12,809 bases of DNA from Clostridiales bacterium (GTDB lineage: Bacteria > Bacillota > Clostridia > Saccharofermentanales > Saccharofermentanaceae). The stretch spans positions 1 to 12,809 of the forward strand of contig JAFGGR010000057.1 of NCBI GenBank assembly GCA_016930475.1. The letters run 5' to 3'. Shown here piece after piece: positions 1 to 7,933 of the stretch (positions are counted from its first letter, which is position 1; the number at the start of each line of letters is the position of its first letter). Position numbers and translations under genes: made by a program. The notes below the pieces were generated by a model. It searched no databases. It was given only the letters and a program-made list of their open reading frames with translations, and had not been told where the DNA came from.

Positions 1-2
1 AA

Positions 3-2408
3 CGATCCCCCGGCAAAACGGGCGACGGCAGGCAGAAAGCGGCGGCCACTCATCCCGGATCGTCAAACCGGGCGCATTCATCCAGCACAAGCGCACGGAC
101 AACATCACAGGAACGACCCGAGAAGCGGCAACGCTCCACGAGGCCGGTTCTTCCCGAGCACTCCGCCATTGCGGACGAATTTCGGACGAGACTGCACGGT
201 AAGCCGACACGAGCCGGGCATCGGCGGACATGGTACGGCGAGTTGCTCAGCGCGATCCTGGCAATACTGAAGATCGTGTTGATCCTCGTTCTTTGCCTCA
301 CTTTTGTTGTCGGCGGATTCGGTGCCGGTATGTTAGTCGGCTATGTGACCACGACGACACCGGTCGAGACCGCCGACATCATCAAGTCCGATATCAAAAA
401 GACCTCCTTCGTATACGATGTCAACGGTGACGAGATCGCGCGCCTCACCGGAAGCGAAAATATCGACCGGGTCGAGGTTTCTTTCCTCGAAATCAAGTCG
501 ACATACATAGACGAAGCGATCGTCGCGATCGAGGACGAGCGGTTTATGAGTCACACCGGCATTGATGTCAAGAGAATCGCCAGTGCGGTCCTTTCCGCTC
601 TGTTCAATTTTGGGTCGGCGTCACACGGCGGATCGACCATTACCCAGCAGACCGTCAAGTTGATTTCCGGGCAGGACGAGCGATCGGCTCAGCGCAAGGT
701 ACAGGAGTGGTATCGGGCGATGTGGCTGGAGGAGTCGTTTACGAAAGACGAGATCCTGGATCTGTATATCAATAACGCTCCGATGGGAAACAACTACATC
801 GGCGTCCAGGCCGCGGCACAGAATTATTTCGGCAAGGACGCCAAGGACCTTACCCTTCCCGAGTGCGCTTTTCTCGCCGGCTTACCCAAGAGCCCCTCAT
901 ACTATAACCCGCTTCGTGAATCCGGGAAGCGCAACGCGATGCGCCGGATGCGTATCGTGCTCGAAAAGATGCACGAACTCGAAATGATCACCGATGATCA
1001 ATATGAGGAAGCCCTGAACACCGAACTGGTCTTTAAGTCCAGACGCCAAACCACCGCGACCGCCATCAACTCGTACTTTGTCGAGTATGCGGTTTCCGAA
1101 GTGATTTCCGACCTCCAGAAGGAGCGTAACATTTCCTACAGTTTGGCAGAGACACTGGTCTTGAACCGTGGTTTTCGAATTTATACGACGCTGGAGCCGG
1201 AGATCCAGACGGTAATGGACGAAGCGTTCATGAACAAGGAGCTTTTCCAGAACGATCCGGATGCGCTGGAAGATTTACCGGAGAAACCTCAGGGCGGAAT
1301 GGTGATCATCAACGTCCAGACCGGCGCCATTGCGGGCATGTCGGGCGGCTATGGCGAAAAAGTGACCAACCGCGGCTTTAATCGCGCGACAATGGCATAT
1401 CGACAACCGGGGTCTTCGATCAAGCCGCTGATCGTCTACGCTCCGGCCCTTCAAACCAAGTTGCTGACGGCGGCAACCATATACGATGATAAAAAGTCTT
1501 ATCTGGATCCGGATAACCCGAATCGAGTTTGGCCCAAAAATGCGGACGGTTCTTATGACGGTCCCATGACCATCCGCAGAGCGATCACCGCTTCCCGCAA
1601 CACGATTGCCGTTCAGGTCTGGACCGATTTATACGAGCGTGGCGAGGATATCCCTCTGTGGTACCTGAAACGCGTCGGAATTGATCGAATGGATGAGAAA
1701 TATCCGGGCACGGCTCTCGGTGGTTTTCTTGACGGCATGACACCACTTGAGATGGCGGCCGCCTACGCGACATTCCCAAACGAGGGGACCTACCGCGAGC
1801 CGTTCGCCTACACGAAAGTGTATGATTCTTACGGCAATCTGATCCTCGAAAACCGTTCCGATTCCTGGTCCGTCTATTCTCCGGAAGTATCCTTTATCAT
1901 GTCGGACATCATGAAGGGTGTCATCACCGGCGGAACAGCCACCGGCCATGTTCACACCATTAAAAATGTAGACGGCGAGAGCATCGCGGTCGCAGGAAAA
2001 ACAGGAACGACCGAGGTGGATGACAAGGATATCCGCGACAAATGGTTCTGCGGATATACTCCCTATTACGCCGCCGCGGTCTGGTACGGCTTCGACAACC
2101 ATCTCCGAACAACGGCCGTACTGCGGGCGGATCGTTTCTGTGCGATGGAGATCTGGGATTATGTCATGCAAAAAATCCACCAGGAATTACCCGGCGCCGA
2201 TTTCAATCGACCCGATACCATCATTATGCGGACGGTTTGTACGTCCTCCGGACAATTAGCGAATGAATATTGTAAAAAAGAGGGAACCGCTGTTTCGGAA
2301 TACTTTATCGCCGGTGATTACTTAACGCCGACGAGCACATGTACTTTCCACGTGGAGCCTACACCGACGCCGGAACCGACATCGCCAACGACTGCACCAA
2401 CGGGATGA
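3..2408 (+). CDS. Class A penicillin-binding protein (bifunctional peptidoglycan glycosyltransferase/transpeptidase), probably 5'-truncated by the window edge
   Basis: This enzyme polymerises lipid II into glycan strands and cross-links the peptides on the outer face of the membrane. Residues are counted from the TTG at 243. A hydrophobic segment at about 4-30 is the membrane anchor. The GT51 domain (about 55-240) has EDERF with catalytic Glu97, GGSTITQQ (129-136), RKVQEW with the likely second Glu155, and a YINNAPMG motif. The transpeptidase domain (about 345-640) has all three motifs: SSIK (Ser391), SRN (451-453) and KTGT (586-589). A Cys-containing tail ends in a Pro/Thr-rich stretch. Start: TTG243 has no convincing ribosome binding site, and the frame stays open without a stop back to base 3. 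Those 80 extra codons are rich in Arg, Ser, Thr and Pro and contain no ATG, GTG or TTG. They look like the basic cytoplasmic tail common in Gram-positive class A PBPs, so the true start is probably outside the window. It is a ponA/mrcA-type gene; the exact paralogue is unknown. Confidence 0.93.
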   Translation, partial: RSPGKTGDGRQKAAATHPGSSNRAHSSSTSARTTSQERPEKRQRSTRPVLPEHSAIADEFRTRLHGKPTRAGHRRTWYGELLSAILAILKIVLILVLCLTFVVGGFGAGMLVGYVTTTTPVETADIIKSDIKKTSFVYDVNGDEIARLTGSENIDRVEVSFLEIKSTYIDEAIVAIEDERFMSHTGIDVKRIASAVLSALFNFGSASHGGSTITQQTVKLISGQDERSAQRKVQEWYRAMWLEESFTKDEILDLYINNAPMGNNYIGVQAAAQNYFGKDAKDLTLPECAFLAGLPKSPSYYNPLRESGKRNAMRRMRIVLEKMHELEMITDDQYEEALNTELVFKSRRQTTATAINSYFVEYAVSEVISDLQKERNISYSLAETLVLNRGFRIYTTLEPEIQTVMDEAFMNKELFQNDPDALEDLPEKPQGGMVIINVQTGAIAGMSGGYGEKVTNRGFNRATMAYRQPGSSIKPLIVYAPALQTKLLTAATIYDDKKSYLDPDNPNRVWPKNADGSYDGPMTIRRAITASRNTIAVQVWTDLYERGEDIPLWYLKRVGIDRMDEKYPGTALGGFLDGMTPLEMAAAYATFPNEGTYREPFAYTKVYDSYGNLILENRSDSWSVYSPEVSFIMSDIMKGVITGGTATGHVHTIKNVDGESIAVAGKTGTTEVDDKDIRDKWFCGYTPYYAAAVWYGFDNHLRTTAVLRADRFCAMEIWDYVMQKIHQELPGADFNRPDTIIMRTVCTSSGQLANEYCKKEGTAVSEYFIAGDYLTPTSTCTFHVEPTPTPEPTSPTTAPTG

Positions 2409-2435
2409 TTTTCGACGATCGCCAGGAAACACGGG

Positions 2436-2478
2436 TTTTCGAGTAATCGAAAGACCACGGAAAAATCGGACACCGTGG
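2436..2478. terminator. Possible weak hairpins between convergent PBP and proB genes
   Basis: Two small inverted repeats lie in the 81-bp gap between the converging genes. One is TTTTCGA-GTAA-TCGAAA at 2436-2452. The other is CCACGG (2455-2460) pairing with CCGTGG (2473-2478) across a 12-nt loop. Neither is followed by a clean T-run on either strand, so the terminator call is tentative and rests mainly on the position between convergent genes. Confidence 0.3.
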
Positions 2479-2489
2479 CGCGTTATTGT

Positions 2490-3296
2490 CTACTCGATAT
2501 CGACCGTACACTGAGGATCAAAGAACGTTCCGATGTCCCGGCCTTCAAGAATGTCCTCCAGTATCTGTGTCTGAGATCCTTCTGCAATGACCCCCGCGAT
2601 CCCGCAGGAGACGGCGAGCGACATCGCCTTAATTTTCGTGTGCATCCCGCCTGTCGCAAGTTTGCTTCCGATCCCGCCCGCATGATCGAGCAAATAACGG
2701 TCAATGTGGCAAACGACCGGAATGCGTCGGGCTTCGATACTTCCCTTGGGGTCACAATCATAGAGACCGTCGATATCCGAAAGAATGATCAGCAGATCCG
2801 ACTTCATCAGACAGGCGACGTGGGCAGAAAGCGTATCATTATCACCAAACGTTCCGTTATACAGGATCTCGTTCGTCGAGACCGTGTCATTCTCGTTAAC
2901 GACCGGCAGGATCCCCTTTTCCAGAAGAGCCTCCATCGTATTGGAAATATTTGTTCGCGTATGTGTCTCGTCCAGATCATCCTTCGTCAACAGAATCTGT
3001 CCGACAACGTGACTGTACTCGGCAAAGCATCGACTGTATACATTCATCAGTTCGCACTGTCCTACGGCGGCAATAGCCTGTTTGTCGCGCATCAGCGTCG
3101 GCTTCCGGTCCATATCCAAGCACCCGACTCCAACGCCGATCGCTCCGGATGTCACCAGGATCACCTGTTTTCCGCTGTTCATCAGGTTGGACACCGCGCG
3201 CGCCAGCCGATCGATATTTCGAAGATTCATTCGACCGTTTTCGAATGTGATCGTCGAAGTACCGACCTTGATCACGATCCTTTTCGCGTCGGCCAT
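2490..3296 (-). CDS. proB: Glutamate 5-kinase, short form without PUA domain
   Basis: This cytoplasmic enzyme phosphorylates L-glutamate to gamma-glutamyl phosphate, the first step of proline synthesis. The amino-acid kinase fold is clear: KVGTST near the N-terminus (phosphate binding), LVTSGAIGVGVG, AAVGQCELMNVY, NENDTVS, FGDNDTLSAHVA (substrate and Mg), LSDIDGLYDCDP, and the nucleotide-binding GGMHTKIKA near the C-terminus. The protein is 268 aa and ends just after the kinase domain with EGRDIGTFFDP. It therefore lacks the C-terminal PUA domain of the roughly 370-aa E. coli type. Start: ATG at 3296 places KRIVIKVG five residues in, as in the family. ATG at 3329 would add 11 residues, and neither has a strong ribosome binding site. 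The frame is open to 3455, but the extra sequence there is unlike ProB. No proA is next to it; its downstream neighbour is the convergent PBP gene. I see no confident promoter; it may partly depend on readthrough of the terminator at 3448-3488. Confidence 0.93.
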   Translation of the reverse strand: MADAKRIVIKVGTSTITFENGRMNLRNIDRLARAVSNLMNSGKQVILVTSGAIGVGVGCLDMDRKPTLMRDKQAIAAVGQCELMNVYSRCFAEYSHVVGQILLTKDDLDETHTRTNISNTMEALLEKGILPVVNENDTVSTNEILYNGTFGDNDTLSAHVACLMKSDLLIILSDIDGLYDCDPKGSIEARRIPVVCHIDRYLLDHAGGIGSKLATGGMHTKIKAMSLAVSCGIAGVIAEGSQTQILEDILEGRDIGTFFDPQCTVDIE

Positions 3297-3447
3297 TACA
3301 CTTCTTCTGCCGTTATTGTCCTTTGCCATATACACCGTGCCCCATTCAAAAGTCTTTTTACAACATACAATAGAATAAGCCCAGAAGGCTAAAAAAGCAA
3401 TAATGCAACCGTCAAATCGGCTTTCTCCTTTGTGTTTTCGGGCATCG

Positions 3448-3488
3448 AAAAGCACCGTACCGTAAATTCATCCACTACGATACGGTGC
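3448..3488 (-). terminator. Intrinsic terminator after the membrane-anchored protein gene
   Basis: A perfect 8-bp stem, GCACCGTA (3452-3459) with TACGGTGC (3481-3488), encloses a 21-nt loop. On the minus strand the stem is followed by TTTT (3451-3448). On the plus strand it is followed by CTTTTT, so it could work in both directions. It lies 27 bp past the stop codon of the gene ending at 3515 and upstream of proB. The long loop makes it a moderate terminator. Confidence 0.65.
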
Positions 3489-3514
3489 CTTTTTCACAAA
3501 ATATTCGTTTCGGC

Positions 3515-4399
3515 TCAAACCCGGTAATAGGGGATATCGCCCCAACCGTCCACATGCAGGAGCAATTCGTCTTCGACTACGGTAAATTCGTAAACAACCG
3601 AATTGTAATCCAGCGTTCCTTCCCCTGAGAAAAAATTGTATTCGTATGTGCCGTCGTCCGTTTCGGCCCCGGCATAGTACATGGTGTACGTGTTGTCTTC
3701 GAAGAACCGAATACTGTAGGTATCCGGATTCGGTCCGGCCCATTCCCCGACGACCGGTGTTCCGACAATAAATAGCGAAGGATTGATCGTTTCAAACACA
3801 AATGTAGCAAACGTCATCTCGATCGCAGGTGAAGGCTCCGGTGTAGGCGTCGGTGTCAATGTTGGCGTTGCTTCGGGTGTCGGCGTCGGTGTCGGTGTCG
3901 AGGCTTCCGAAGACGCTTCCGTCTCTGCCGCCGTTGTCTCGGCCACCGTTGTTGCCTCCGTTGTCACAACCGTCGTTTCCTCCTCCGAAGATTCGGGTGG
4001 CAGAGTAGTCTCGGTCGCTATCGTCGTCACATGAACAACATCAATTTCCCCCCGGATCAAAACGTCTCCGTTACTTAAAACGACTTTTCCGTCTTCAAAA
4101 GTAAATCCAACCGATCCGTTGTTTACGGAAACAATACCCTTTCCGGTTTTTAAATCGATCACGTATGAGCCGACATAACTTCCGTAGGGGGTATCTACGA
4201 TCATTTTATTATCTTCGTAAAACGTGTATTCACACGTTTTGGCTTCGTCGTGCCATGTATCATTTATCGAGTCGGAGCGAAGAAAAACAAAGAATACCAA
4301 CATTAAGATGCCGGCGACTACAACCACACCGGCTGCGATAATACCGGTCATTGCAAGCGGCGAAAGCTTTCTTTTTTTTACGGGATCGCGAACTTCCAT
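3515..4399 (-). CDS. Membrane-anchored extracytoplasmic protein with two similar beta-rich domains; function unknown
   Basis: I do not recognise this 294-aa protein. A short basic N-terminus (KKRKL) precedes one hydrophobic segment (about 17-40), predicting a signal anchor with the rest outside the cell. Two similar domains follow. Domain A is about 46-116, with W49, YEDNKMIVDTPYGSYVGSY, and GFTFEDGKVVL. Domain B is about 213-294, with W220, FFEDNTYTMYY, DDGTYEY, and YEFTVVEDELLL. Both share the order Trp, F/YEDN, G-S/T-Y, then a strand-turn-strand end, resembling the small lipocalin-like or DUF-type domains of Clostridia surface proteins. They are joined by a linker (about 124-193) of Thr/Glu/Ser then TPTPTPTPEATPT-type repeats, likely disordered and wall-spanning. 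The start is supported by AAGGAGA seven bases before ATG4399 and by a good promoter at 4444-4471. With its own promoter and terminator it is a single-gene unit. A ligand-binding or wall-associated sensor role is only a guess. Confidence 0.8.
   Translation of the reverse strand: MEVRDPVKKRKLSPLAMTGIIAAGVVVVAGILMLVFFVFLRSDSINDTWHDEAKTCEYTFYEDNKMIVDTPYGSYVGSYVIDLKTGKGIVSVNNGSVGFTFEDGKVVLSNGDVLIRGEIDVVHVTTIATETTLPPESSEEETTVVTTEATTVAETTAAETEASSEASTPTPTPTPEATPTLTPTPTPEPSPAIEMTFATFVFETINPSLFIVGTPVVGEWAGPNPDTYSIRFFEDNTYTMYYAGAETDDGTYEYNFFSGEGTLDYNSVVYEFTVVEDELLLHVDGWGDIPYYRV
3838..3902. repeat. Imperfect hexamer repeat (GGTGTC/GGCGTC) encoding the Thr-Pro linker
   Basis: The plus strand reads as imperfect repeats of GGTGTC and GGCGTC units. 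On the minus strand these encode alternating Thr and Pro in the linker of the membrane-anchored protein. Such short in-frame repeats are prone to slippage, so linker length may vary between strains. Confidence 0.7.
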
Positions 4400-4443
4400 A
4401 ACACATCTCCTTTTCTTGTATCACAAACATTTCCGATAGCGGT

Positions 4444-4471
4444 ATTATATCACATATTAGGGTATGTTCAA
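4444..4471 (-). promoter_or_regulatory. Sigma-A type promoter for the membrane-anchored protein gene
   Basis: On the minus strand, TTGAAC (4471-4466) and a perfect TATAAT (4449-4444) are separated by 16 bp. The predicted start of transcription is about 38 nt upstream of the ATG at 4399, and the leader holds only the AAGGAGA ribosome binding site. Confidence 0.72.
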
Positions 4472-4538
4472 CCTGCACGTTTTCTTTTTCACGGCGAGCA
4501 ACGCCATCCGGACGCGGTTTTTTCCTTTTCGATAATCG

Positions 4539-4564
4539 AAAACGACGAAGCCGAAACTTCGTCG
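4539..4564 (-). terminator. Intrinsic terminator after carB
   Basis: An 8-bp perfect stem, CGACGAAG (4543-4550) with CTTCGTCG (4557-4564), has a CCGAAA loop. On the minus strand it is followed by TTTT (4542-4539). It lies about 50 bp past the carB stop. The plus strand also has TTTT after the stem, so it may be bidirectional. The T-run overlaps a second hairpin, TTTTCGA-TAA-TCGAAAA at 4526-4542. Confidence 0.75.
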
Positions 4565-4616
4565 CTTTTCCGTCGATTTTTCCGTGTGACCGCCCGGTCC
4601 GATCATAAATGACCGC

Positions 4617-7600
4617 TTATCGGATCTCCGCGTGGTATTCCTGAAGCGATTTGATTTCTGAGTCTGCATAGCCGTTCTCGATAAAAGCGCGGATCCCGCG
4701 GGCGCTCGCCAAAGCCGCCGTCATCGTGGTAATGTACGGAACACGGTTTTTGATCGCGATTTTCCGAATGTACGAATCGTCAAACTCACTCATCTTGGAG
4801 CGGGGGGTATTAATGATCAGTTGAATCTCCCTGTTTGCGATCGAATCCGCAATATTCGGCCTTCCCTCATAGAGTTTCTTGATCTCCTGCGCATCCACAC
4901 CGTTTTCGCGAAGGAATGTGCACGTTCCCCGGGTCGCCTTGATTGAAAAGCCGATTGCCGTGAGCGCACGCGCCGCATCCAATCCCGCTTCTTTATCCTT
5001 GTCATTCAGGCTGATCAAGACACAGCCTTCGGTCGGCAGAGGGGACTGGACCGCCTCCTGTGCCTTGAAGTATGCAAGTTCATAGGAGTCCGCAAGTCCG
5101 AGCACCTCGCCCGTCGAACGCATCTCCGGTCCGAGAAGCGGATCGACCTCGGGAAACATATTAAACGGCAATACCGCTTCCTTGACCCCAAAATGCGGGA
5201 TGTTTCTGTGAACCATCCGGCTCATATCGTATTTCTTTCCTTCGCTTACCGCCATAATGATTTCGGTTGCGATGCGCGCCATCGATATGTTGCACACTTT
5301 GGAAACCAGCGGGACCGTACGTGATGCGCGGGGATTGGCTTCCAACACGTATACAACACCATCGGCAATCGCATACTGCATATTCATCAAACCGACCACC
5401 TTCATCTCATTGGCAATTCTGCGCGTATAATCAGTAATCGTGGCAAGAAGCTCCGGCGATATACTGACCGGCGGAATGACGCAAGCCGAGTCTCCCGAGT
5501 GAACACCCGCATACTCAATGTGCTCCATGACAGTCGGTACAAAAGCGTCCGTACCGTCCGCAATCGCGTCTGCTTCGGCCTCCGTCGCATTATTCAGAAA
5601 ACGGTCGACAAGGATCGGTCGTTCCGGCGTAACACCGACGGCCGCATCCATATAGCGATAAAGCATCTCTTCGTCGTGGACGATCTCCATACCGCGGCCT
5701 CCAAGCACATACGACGGCCGTACCATCAACGGATAACCGATGCGATCGGCAATTTCAATGGCTTCCTCGGTATTGACCGCCATTCCGGACTCGGGCATCG
5801 GGATCTCCAATCGCTCCATCATCTTACGGAACTGGTCGCGGTCTTCGGCAAAATCGATCGTCTCCTGCGAAGTACCGAGGATCCGGACACCGGCTTGCTC
5901 GAGCTCTGCCGCGATATTCAGCGGCGTTTGACCTCCGAATTGAACAATGACGCCGATCGGTTTTTCTTTTCGATATATGCTCAGGACATCCTCAACGGTC
6001 AACGGCTCAAAATACAGTTTGTCCGAAGTATCGTAATCCGTTGAAACCGTCTCCGGATTGCAATTCACAATAACGGTCTCGTATCCCAGATCCTTCAGCG
6101 CAAATGCTGCGTGTACGCAACAGTAATCAAATTCGATACCCTGACCGATACGGTTCGGTCCTCCGCCCAAAATCATCACCTTCGGATTTTCGGTTGCACT
6201 CGTCGAATCCGGCGCGTTATAGGTCGAAAAATAATATGCGGCGTCCTCGACTCCGCTGACCGGAACCGCTTCCCATCCTTCAACGACACCCAGTTTTTCG
6301 CGATGCTCCCGAATCTGAGGTTCTTGAGTATCGAGAAGCATTGCCAGATAACGATCCGAAAAGCCGTCCTTCTTCGCCTGCTCCAGCAACGAGTCCGGAA
6401 TTGCTTTTCCTTTGTATGCAAGAATTTCTTCTTCAAGATCGACCAACTCTTTCATTTGCTCGATAAAATAGGGCTTGATGTGTGTCATCTCGAAAAGCCG
6501 GTCGATGTCCGCGCCCTTGCGCAGCGCCTCATACATGATAAACTGTCTCTCGCTCGTCGGCTCGGTCAGCATGGCCATCAATTCCTCTTGGGATTTCTTG
6601 TTGAAATCCTTGGCAAAACCCAAGCCGTATCGCCCGATTTCCAAGGAACGGATCGCTTTCTGAAGCGCTTCTTTATAGTTTTTTCCGATGCTCATAACTT
6701 CCCCGACCGCGCGCATCTGTGTGCCGAGTTTATCGAGCGATCCGGGAAATTTCTCAAACGCCCACCGGGCAAACTTGATAACAACATAGTCGCCGGAAGG
6801 GGTATATTTATCTAATGTCCCGTCGCGCCAGTAGGGGATCTCATCCAGGGTCAGTCCGGCCGCGAGCATCGCGGAAATCAACGCGATCGGAAAGCCGGTC
6901 GCCTTGGACGCCAATGCGGACGAACGAGAGGTCCTGGGATTGATCTCGATGATCACGATGCGTCCAGTCTTCGGATCATGGGCAAACTGAACGTTCGTAC
7001 CGCCGATGACCTCGATCGCCTCAACCACGCGATATGCATACTCTTGCAATCTCGCCTGCAACTCCGGGCGGATCGTAAGCATGGGCGCCGAGCAGAATGA
7101 GTCCCCGGTGTGAACACCGATCGCGTCAATATTTTCGATAAAGCAAACGGTGATCATCCGGTTCTTACTGTCACGAACGACCTCGAGTTCCAGTTCTTCC
7201 CAACCGAGTACCGATTCCTCGACTAAGATCTGCCCAACCATACTCGCCGCAATTCCGCGCGTTGCGATAATACGCAACTCCTCCAGATTATATACCAAGC
7301 CGCCTCCTGTCCCGCCCATTGTATACGCGGGACGAATAACTACCGGGTAGCCGAGCTCGGCCGCAACGGATTCGGCTTCTTCTACACTGTATGCCGCTTT
7401 GCTCAAAGGCATTTCAATTCCCAGTCGATCCATCGTCTTTTTGAAGGCGATTCGATCCTCGCCGCGCTCGATCGCGTCAATTTGAACGCCGATCACGCGA
7501 ACGCCGTATTTCTCGAGCACGCCGGTCTTATTTAATTCCGAACACAAATTCAGTGCCGTCTGTCCGCCCAGATTCGGGAGAACCGCGTCGGGACGCTCTT

Positions 7601-7838
7601 TGGCAATAATATCGGTCAGACTTCGGGGCGTCAGCGGTTCGACATAGGTCACGTCCGCAATACCGGGATCCGTCATGATCGTGGCAGGATTTGAATTCAC
7701 CAAAATGATCTTGTATCCGAGTTTCCGCAAAGCCTTGCAAGCCTGTGTTCCGGAATAATCAAATTCGCATGCCTGACCGATAACGATCGGTCCGGAACCG
7801 ATGATAAGCACGGAGTGGATATCTGGTAATTTGGGCAT
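4617..7838 (-). CDS. carB: Carbamoyl-phosphate synthetase large subunit
   Basis: The protein is 1073 aa, the full length of the E. coli enzyme. It makes carbamoyl phosphate from bicarbonate, ATP and ammonia, with ammonia normally channelled from glutamine by the CarA subunit. The product feeds pyrimidine and arginine synthesis. The N-terminal half (about 1-400) is an ATP-grasp carboxyphosphate domain with GSGPIVIGQ, IRPAYTMGGTGGG, and EINPRTSRSSALASK. An oligomerisation region (about 400-550) follows. The second ATP-grasp half (about 550-935) has LGGGPNRIGQG, VRPSYVLGGRGM, and LEANPRASRTVP. The last 140 residues are the MGS-like allosteric domain, with ATRGTCTFL and IINTPRSK in the effector-binding positions. 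ATG7838 follows AAGGGGAGA at proper spacing. It has its own promoter (7943-7971) and terminator (4539-4564). No carA or other pyrimidine or arginine gene is next to it. I see no broken motif, so it should be functional if CarA is encoded elsewhere. Confidence 0.98.
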   Translation of the reverse strand: MPKLPDIHSVLIIGSGPIVIGQACEFDYSGTQACKALRKLGYKIILVNSNPATIMTDPGIADVTYVEPLTPRSLTDIIAKERPDAVLPNLGGQTALNLCSELNKTGVLEKYGVRVIGVQIDAIERGEDRIAFKKTMDRLGIEMPLSKAAYSVEEAESVAAELGYPVVIRPAYTMGGTGGGLVYNLEELRIIATRGIAASMVGQILVEESVLGWEELELEVVRDSKNRMITVCFIENIDAIGVHTGDSFCSAPMLTIRPELQARLQEYAYRVVEAIEVIGGTNVQFAHDPKTGRIVIIEINPRTSRSSALASKATGFPIALISAMLAAGLTLDEIPYWRDGTLDKYTPSGDYVVIKFARWAFEKFPGSLDKLGTQMRAVGEVMSIGKNYKEALQKAIRSLEIGRYGLGFAKDFNKKSQEELMAMLTEPTSERQFIMYEALRKGADIDRLFEMTHIKPYFIEQMKELVDLEEEILAYKGKAIPDSLLEQAKKDGFSDRYLAMLLDTQEPQIREHREKLGVVEGWEAVPVSGVEDAAYYFSTYNAPDSTSATENPKVMILGGGPNRIGQGIEFDYCCVHAAFALKDLGYETVIVNCNPETVSTDYDTSDKLYFEPLTVEDVLSIYRKEKPIGVIVQFGGQTPLNIAAELEQAGVRILGTSQETIDFAEDRDQFRKMMERLEIPMPESGMAVNTEEAIEIADRIGYPLMVRPSYVLGGRGMEIVHDEEMLYRYMDAAVGVTPERPILVDRFLNNATEAEADAIADGTDAFVPTVMEHIEYAGVHSGDSACVIPPVSISPELLATITDYTRRIANEMKVVGLMNMQYAIADGVVYVLEANPRASRTVPLVSKVCNISMARIATEIIMAVSEGKKYDMSRMVHRNIPHFGVKEAVLPFNMFPEVDPLLGPEMRSTGEVLGLADSYELAYFKAQEAVQSPLPTEGCVLISLNDKDKEAGLDAARALTAIGFSIKATRGTCTFLRENGVDAQEIKKLYEGRPNIADSIANREIQLIINTPRSKMSEFDDSYIRKIAIKNRVPYITTMTAALASARGIRAFIENGYADSEIKSLQEYHAEIR

Positions 7839-7868
7839 AACGTCTCCCCTTGGAACGTGGTCGGCTCC

Positions 7869-7933
7869 GATTCATTCGACAGCCTCCCGTCTGATGATTC
7901 ATTCCGCCGGACCGTCATTAGCCGGCGAACATA
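7869..7933 (-). promoter_or_regulatory. carB leader with 9-bp direct repeats and an inverted repeat; possible control region
   Basis: The roughly 98-nt carB leader contains GATTCATTC twice on the plus strand (7869-7877 and 7896-7904), 27 bp apart. It also has a perfect 6-bp inverted repeat on the minus strand, CGCCGG with CCGGCG, across an 11-nt loop near the predicted transcript start. Between the direct repeats the transcript reads CAGACGGGAGGCUG, which shares GAGGCU with PyrR binding loops but has only a weak stem. No intrinsic terminator is seen inside the leader, so classical PyrR attenuation is not supported. The function is unproven. Confidence 0.3.

Noticed and set aside
2475..3392. 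Open frame of 305 codons on the plus strand opposite proB
   Set aside because: It lies antisense to a well-conserved kinase, has no recognisable domain and begins without a ribosome binding site; it is a by-product of codon use in proB.
3387..3415. TTGACG as a -35 box for proB
   Set aside because: The hexamer 17 bp downstream is TTAGCC, a poor -10 box, and no better partner was found, so no proB promoter is listed.
3391..3436. Possible leader peptide upstream of proB (AAAGGAG followed by TTG and eight codons)
   Set aside because: It would need a TTG start, it carries no proline or glutamate codons that would suggest attenuation, and no terminator follows.
3783..4034. Val/Gly/Ser-rich open frame opposite the Thr/Pro linker
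   Set aside because: It is the reverse reading of low-complexity codons (Thr-Pro read as Gly-Val) and has no independent support.
6111..6815. Open frame of 234 codons on the plus strand opposite carB
   Set aside because: It is antisense to conserved carB sequence, and its protein is Phe/Leu/Arg-rich with no known motif. The other long plus-strand frames opposite carB, fusA and tuf were rejected for the same reason.
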